DNA from: Methylobacterium aquaticum
GTDB lineage: Bacteria > Pseudomonadota > Alphaproteobacteria > Rhizobiales > Beijerinckiaceae
Length of the DNA: 64,000 nt
Assembly: GCF_016804325.1 (NCBI RefSeq)
Contig: NZ_CP043627.1
Location: forward strand, 4,917,001-4,981,000
Reading direction: 5' to 3'
A model generated the notes under the pieces. The model ran no database searches. It saw only the letters and a list, made by a program, of their open reading frames with translations, and was not told the origin of the DNA. Below are positions 60,269 to 64,000 of this stretch, one piece after another; within the stretch, counting starts at the first letter, position 1; every line of letters starts with the position of its first letter. The position numbers were made by a program, and so were the translations under genes.

Positions 60269-60406
60269 GTCATTCCGGGGCCGCGACAGCGGAGCCCGGA
60301 ATCCAGAACCGCAGGTGGTTCAGAGAAGGACGGACGACCGTTCCGCTTCGATCTCCGCCACCTGAGTTTCTGGATCCCGGGCTCCGCTGCGCGGCCCCGG
60401 GATGAC
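60269..60406. repeat. Family B interspersed palindromic element, copy 6
   Basis: GTCATTCCGGGGCCGCGAC and inner CGGAGCCCGGAATCCAGAA pair with TTCTGGATCCCGGGCTCCG and CGCGGCCCCGGGATGAC. The centre is homologous to copy 1 in the opposite orientation (GAAGCGGAACGG on the minus strand). Confidence 0.8.
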
Positions 60407-60498
60407 CCTGTGTGGCGGAAGCGCAGGGACTCATCCGGCAGGGTCGTCATGGACGATCGACGGCGTTGCCCCCTCACCGACGGCACGAGAAGCCAGGC

Positions 60499-61086
60499 AT
60501 GACCGACCGCCACAACCCCTGGGTGACGCTCTCGCGCGAGCGCCATTACGAGGATCGTTATCTCGGGCTCGACCTCGACCGGTTGCGCCACGAATCCGGT
60601 CGCGAGCATCCCCACGTCGCCCTGCGCTTCAAGGTGTTCGGGGTCGCGGTGCTGCCGGTCGATCCGCAAGGCCGGGTCAGCCTGATCGGGCAATACCGCT
60701 ACGTGCTCGACCGCTTCACCTGGGAACTGCCCCGCGGCTCCGGCCCGGTCACCGACGACGCGCTCGCCACCGCCCGGCGCGAACTGAAAGAGGAAACCGG
60801 CGACGAAGCCGGATCCTGGCTCGAATTGCTGCGCCTCGACGCCTCGCCGGGCATCTCGAGCGAGCGGGTGCCGGGCTTCGTCGCCTGGAACCTGACGCGC
60901 GGCCCGGCCCACCCCGACCCGCAGGAGAGCCTGCGCATCCGCCGCCTGCCCTTCGCCGAGGCTGTGGGCGAGGCCCTGTCGGGCGCGATCACCGACGGGC
61001 CGAGCGTGGCCTTGCTGCTGTGCGTGGCGGAGCGGGCCCGGCGGGGGGATTTGCCGGGGGATCTTCTGGAGTTGTTGCGGATGTAG
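60499..61086 (+). CDS. Nudix hydrolase (ADP-ribose pyrophosphatase-like)
   Basis: This 195-residue protein has a Nudix box GSGPVTDDALATARRELKEE followed by TGDEA. Compared with GX5EX7REUXEEXGU, the first Glu is Asp, a conservative change; the core REXXEE is complete. The GQYRYVLDRFTWELPRG context is typical of ADP-ribose/NUDT5-like hydrolases. It would cleave nucleoside diphosphate derivatives. ATG 60499 is chosen because the upstream frame is random. Confidence 0.88.
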   Translation: MTDRHNPWVTLSRERHYEDRYLGLDLDRLRHESGREHPHVALRFKVFGVAVLPVDPQGRVSLIGQYRYVLDRFTWELPRGSGPVTDDALATARRELKEETGDEAGSWLELLRLDASPGISSERVPGFVAWNLTRGPAHPDPQESLRIRRLPFAEAVGEALSGAITDGPSVALLLCVAERARRGDLPGDLLELLRM

Positions 61087-61096
61087 ACGGCTGGGC

Positions 61097-61290
61097 GCGG
61101 GAAGCCCCCTCCCCCTCTGCGGGGGAGGGGGCCCGGCTGCGAGTGCGAAGCACTCGTGCGCCGGGCGGGAGAGGGGAGCCACGCTTCCGGATATGGCGGC
61201 ATCGTTCCTACCGGCGCATCCTGGAACAGCGTCGCGCCGCCCCTCTCCCGGCCCCTGCTGACGCAGAGACCACCCTCCCTCGCAGAGGGG
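61097..61290. repeat. Hairpin-rich intergenic repeat-like segment
   Basis: CCCCCTCCCCC-tctgc-GGGGGAGGGGG (61105-61131, 11-bp arms) and CGAGTGC-gaa-GCACTCG (61140-61156) lie close together, and CCCTCTCCCGGCCC recurs in inverse form near 61240. It resembles family C in its CCTCTCCC tracts but shares no long stretch with it. Confidence 0.5.
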
Positions 61291-61350
61291 GGAGGGTTTA
61301 CCCGCGCCTCATCCTCCCCGAGAACAGGGTTGCATGAGCAAGACGAGCCC

Positions 61351-62340
61351 TCACCGCGCCGCCAGCTCCCGCAGCAGCGCCTCATGGAACCGGTCCGGCG
61401 CCTCCATCTGCGGCGCGTGGCCCAGGCCCTCGAACGTCACCAGCCGCGCCCCCGCGATCCGGCCTGCGGCCTCCGGCCCGAGCCGGTCGTAGCGCCCGAG
61501 GGTCTCTGCGAGGGCCGGCGCGGCGCGGTTAGCGCCCGGGGCGGTGCGGTCCTTGGTCCCGACCATCAGCACGGTCGGCACGCGCAACCGGCCGAACTCG
61601 TGAACCACCGGCTGGGTGAAGATCATGTCCGAGGTCTGGGCCTGGTTCCAGGCCACGCGTTCGGCGCCGGGACCGGCATAGAGCCCCGCCTGCATCTCGA
61701 CCCAGCGGTCGTAGGCCGGCTTCCACTGGCCGTCATAATAGAACTTGAGCTGGTAGGCCTTGATGCTCGCCGCACTGGTCTTGCGCTCGGCGGCATAGGC
61801 CGCGTCGATGGTCTGGTAGGGCACGCCCTTGGCCTGCCAATCCTCGAGCCCGAGGGGATCGACCATCACCAGCTGCTCGACCGCATCCGGGAACATCAGG
61901 GCGTAGCGGGCCGCCAGCATGCCGCCCATCGAATGCCCGACGATGGTCGCCTTGGGGATGCCGAGGCCTACGAGGAGTCCGTGCGTGTTGGTCGCGAGCT
62001 GCTGGAAGCTGAACTGGTAGCCGGCGGGCTTGGTCGACTTGCAGAAGCCGACCTGGTCGAGGGCGAGCACCCGGTAGCCGGCCCGCGCCAGCACGCCGAC
62101 CGTGTCGCCCCAGGTCGCGGCGCAGAAATTCTTGCCGTGGAGCAGCACGACGGTGCGGCCGTTCGGCCGCTCCGGCGTCACGTCCATGTAGGCCATCGCC
62201 AGGTCCTGCCCTTGCGACGCGAAGGCGTGGCGATGGACCGGATACGGGTAGTCGAACCCCTCGAGCTCCGGCCCGTAGGAGGGCGCGGCCACGGCGGCGG
62301 ATGCGGAAAGAAGCAGGGAGGCGAGGAGCGGCAGGCGCAT
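61351..62340 (-). CDS. Secreted alpha/beta hydrolase
   Basis: This 329-residue protein has a signal peptide (LLASLLLSASAAVAA). The hydrolase motifs are TVVLLHGKNFCAATWGDTVG, VLALDQVGFCKSTKP, nucleophile GHSMGGMLAARYA, acid in LMVGTKDRTAPG and His in FEGLGHAPQMEAP. It is close to haloalkane dehalogenase/epoxide-hydrolase-like esterases. The substrate is unknown. The gene faces the Nudix gene across a repeat-like gap. Confidence 0.88.
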   Translation of the reverse strand: MRLPLLASLLLSASAAVAAPSYGPELEGFDYPYPVHRHAFASQGQDLAMAYMDVTPERPNGRTVVLLHGKNFCAATWGDTVGVLARAGYRVLALDQVGFCKSTKPAGYQFSFQQLATNTHGLLVGLGIPKATIVGHSMGGMLAARYALMFPDAVEQLVMVDPLGLEDWQAKGVPYQTIDAAYAAERKTSAASIKAYQLKFYYDGQWKPAYDRWVEMQAGLYAGPGAERVAWNQAQTSDMIFTQPVVHEFGRLRVPTVLMVGTKDRTAPGANRAAPALAETLGRYDRLGPEAAGRIAGARLVTFEGLGHAPQMEAPDRFHEALLRELAAR

Positions 62341-62453
62341 GCGGCGGGGTCTCCGGTGGTCCCGAGGCTCTTACAACGCGCCGCCCGCACGGAGTCATGC
62401 GCCGAGGCAGAGCCGCGCTTGCGTTTCCGGCGGCGTCCCGCCATATAGGCCTC

Positions 62454-62551
62454 GGGAGGTTGGCGAGGGACGTTTCACTCGCCAACCGGGTCAGGTCCGG
62501 AAGGAAGCAGCCCTAACGAGACCGAGCGGGTTTTCGTCCAGCCTCCCACCC
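62454..62551 (+). ncRNA. ffs: Signal recognition particle 4.5S RNA
   Basis: The universally conserved SRP apical motif GGTCAGGTCCGGAAGGAAGC is present (62490-62509), with the adjoining AGCCCTAACGAG. The 5' and 3' ends pair (GGGAGG with CCTCCC), and the internal hairpin GGTTGGCGAG-ggacgtttca-CTCGCCAACC is visible. The length near 98 nt is right for a bacterial short SRP RNA. CCCACCCTTTTCCTTT at the end acts as a terminator. It lies just upstream of dnaX, a normal alphaproteobacterial location. Its partner is the Ffh protein. Confidence 0.97.
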
Positions 62552-62612
62552 TTTTCCTTTCAGGAGCGCGTGCGCCCCCTCCCGGGGGCCGGCCTCACGA
62601 CCCTGCGAGCGC

Positions 62613-64000
62613 ATGGACGAGACCTCCGGCACGCCCTCGATAGACGAGCCGGGTCTCCCCGGGTTCGGTGCGGCCCCGAGCCAGCCGCAGAGCCGGCAGC
62701 CGGCGCCCGCCTACCGGGTCCTGGCGCGCAAGTACCGCCCGAAGGATTTCGACGACCTGATCGGCCAGGGCGCCATGGTGCGCACCCTGGCGAACGCCTT
62801 CGAGGCCGGCCGCATCCCGCAGGCCTGGATGCTGACCGGCGTGCGCGGGGTCGGCAAGACCACCACCGCCCGCATCCTCGCCCGCGGCCTCAACTACGCG
62901 CTTCCCGACGACCCGAATGCCGGGCCGACGATCCGGCTGCCCACGCTCGGCCTGCACTGCGCCGCCATCATGGAATCCCGGCACATCGACGTGCTGGAGA
63001 TGGACGCCGCCTCGCATACCGGCATCGACGACGTCCGCCAGATCATCGACGGCATCCGGTATTCGCCGGTCTCGGCGCGCTACAAGGTCTACATCGTCGA
63101 CGAGGTCCACATGCTGTCCGAGAAGGCGTTCAACGCCTTCCTGAAGACGCTGGAGGAGCCGCCGCCGCACGCGAAGTTCGTCTTCGCCACCACCGAGATC
63201 CGCAAGGTTCCGGTCACCATCCTGTCGCGCTGCCAGCGCTTCGACCTGCGCCGGGTCGAGGCCGGGGCGCTCATCGCCCATCTCCAGAAGATCTGCGACG
63301 CCGAAAACGTCTCGGCCGAGGCCGAGGCGCTCGCCGCCATCGCCCGGGCGGCGGAAGGCTCGGTGCGCGATTCGCTGTCGCTCCTCGACCAGGCGATCGC
63401 GCATGGCGCCGGCCACGTCACCGCCGAGACGGTGCGCGACATGCTGGGCCTCGCCGACCGCGCCCGGGTCGTCGACCTGTTCGAGGCGGCGATGCGCGGC
63501 GACGTGCCGGCCACCTTCGCGGAGCTGCGGGCGCAGCACGAATCCGGCGCCGACCCGGCGGTGGTCCTGTCCGACCTCGCCGAGTTCACCCACCTCGTCA
63601 CGCGGTTGAAGCTCGCACCCGACTCGGCCCGCGTCGACACCTCGCTCAGCGAGGTCGAGCGGGTGCGCGGCGGCGACTTCGCCGACCGGCTCTCGGTCCG
63701 GGCCCTATCCCGCGCCTGGCAGATCCTGCTCAAGGCGATCCCCGAGGTCCAGTCCGCGACCCGGCCGCTGGCCGCCGCCGAGATGGCGCTGGTCCGCCTG
63801 ATCTACGCCGCCGACCTGCCGACACCGGACGAGGCCCTGCGCCAAGTCCGGGACGGCGGCGGCCTCGTCTTGCCGGCCCGGGCGCCGGGCCCCGCCCCCT
63901 CCGGCGCCTCCGCGCTGGCGAGCCCGCCCGCCCGGGCAGCGGCTCCCGCGATGCAGGCGGCCCCCGCACCGGTCACCGCGATGCGGGCGGTGGGCGGCGC
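62613..64000 (+). CDS. dnaX: DNA polymerase III subunit gamma/tau (3' end outside window)
   Basis: DnaX is the ATPase of the clamp loader. About 462 codons are visible. The Walker A motif is GVRGVGKTTTAR near residue 76, then YIVDEVHMLSEKAFNAFLKT (Walker B/DEVH) and SRCQRFDLRRVE (sensor/SRC Arg finger). A Pro/Ala-rich linker begins near residue 430. In the zinc-module region only one of the four E. coli cysteines (GLHCAAIME) is present, which is usual in alphaproteobacteria. The start ATG 62613 (MDETSGTPSIDEPGLPGF) is 61 bases after the SRP RNA. The tau-specific C-terminus lies beyond the edge. Confidence 0.95.
   Translation, partial: MDETSGTPSIDEPGLPGFGAAPSQPQSRQPAPAYRVLARKYRPKDFDDLIGQGAMVRTLANAFEAGRIPQAWMLTGVRGVGKTTTARILARGLNYALPDDPNAGPTIRLPTLGLHCAAIMESRHIDVLEMDAASHTGIDDVRQIIDGIRYSPVSARYKVYIVDEVHMLSEKAFNAFLKTLEEPPPHAKFVFATTEIRKVPVTILSRCQRFDLRRVEAGALIAHLQKICDAENVSAEAEALAAIARAAEGSVRDSLSLLDQAIAHGAGHVTAETVRDMLGLADRARVVDLFEAAMRGDVPATFAELRAQHESGADPAVVLSDLAEFTHLVTRLKLAPDSARVDTSLSEVERVRGGDFADRLSVRALSRAWQILLKAIPEVQSATRPLAAAEMALVRLIYAADLPTPDEALRQVRDGGGLVLPARAPGPAPSGASALASPPARAAAPAMQAAPAPVTAMRAVGG

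Noticed and set aside
1..64000. tRNA and rRNA genes
   Set aside because: I looked for T-loop (GTTCGAATC-like) and rRNA signatures and saw none. A tRNAscan or Infernal run would be decisive.

Overview
The window is a very GC-rich chromosomal segment from an alphaproteobacterium of the order Hyphomicrobiales, most likely Methylobacterium or a close relative. This rests on gene content rather than on any alignment: CpdR, IalB-family, DUF2865, DUF1127 and DUF1178 proteins, class I poly-3-hydroxyalkanoate synthase, ZapE, alphaproteobacterial-type AddA and DnaX, and a MEPMK-repeat protein typical of these bacteria. Most of the window looks like core chromosome. I see no prophage, integrase, intact insertion sequence, CRISPR array or tRNA gene.

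Layout. 1-5.9 kb: 3'-truncated addA, a CsbD stress protein, a DUF2865 exported protein and an MBL hydrolase. 6-7.3 kb: a poorly coding patch with a flagellin C-terminal fossil and a repeat-coded MEPMK protein. 7.3-11.7 kb: DUF1499, then hisC-tyrC (overlapping) and a patatin lipoprotein. 12-16.5 kb: a DUF1800/DUF1501 secreted pair and cobQ. 16.7-19.7 kb: an Omp25-like barrel, a Tat-exported MBL protein and a lipoprotein cytochrome c. 19.8-21.5 kb: a FixK-like regulator, a frameshifted FixJ-like receiver relic and a CBS-domain gene with a FixK-type box upstream. 21.6-29.3 kb: GST, acyl-CoA synthetase, a sugar ABC importer operon without an ATPase gene and a GAF histidine kinase. 29.6-34.6 kb: a HxlR/oxidoreductase divergent pair, three small exported proteins, alaC and a lipoprotein. 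34.8-40.3 kb: phaC, a secreted alpha/beta hydrolase and a CPA2 antiporter fused to two USP domains. 40.5-46.9 kb: DUF1178, nitrilase-family amidase, grxC, cpdR, N-formylglutamate amidohydrolase, a beta-hydroxyacid dehydrogenase, a TerB-like protein and a zinc alcohol dehydrogenase. 47-52.9 kb: DUF1127/LysR divergent pair, a porin, a LysE exporter, a diguanylate cyclase and a membrane protein. 52.9-64 kb: rlmN, IalB, an APH-like kinase, GNAT, zapE, M20 peptidase, Nudix, a hydrolase, the 4.5S SRP RNA and a 3'-truncated dnaX.

The most unusual content is intergenic. At least three families of palindromic interspersed elements occur here: family A (four copies, nested hairpins with terminal inverted repeats), family B (six copies) and family C (two copies in opposite orientation about 42 kb apart). 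The inner hairpins of family A change sequence but keep pairing between copies, which suggests selection for structure. Two of the three full-length A copies meet a neighbouring gene exactly at its stop codon.

Functionally, the 18-21.5 kb block may be a small redox or oxygen-responsive group: cytochrome c, FixK-like regulator, receiver relic and FixK-box CBS gene. The other genes are mostly independent housekeeping or carbon-metabolism units.
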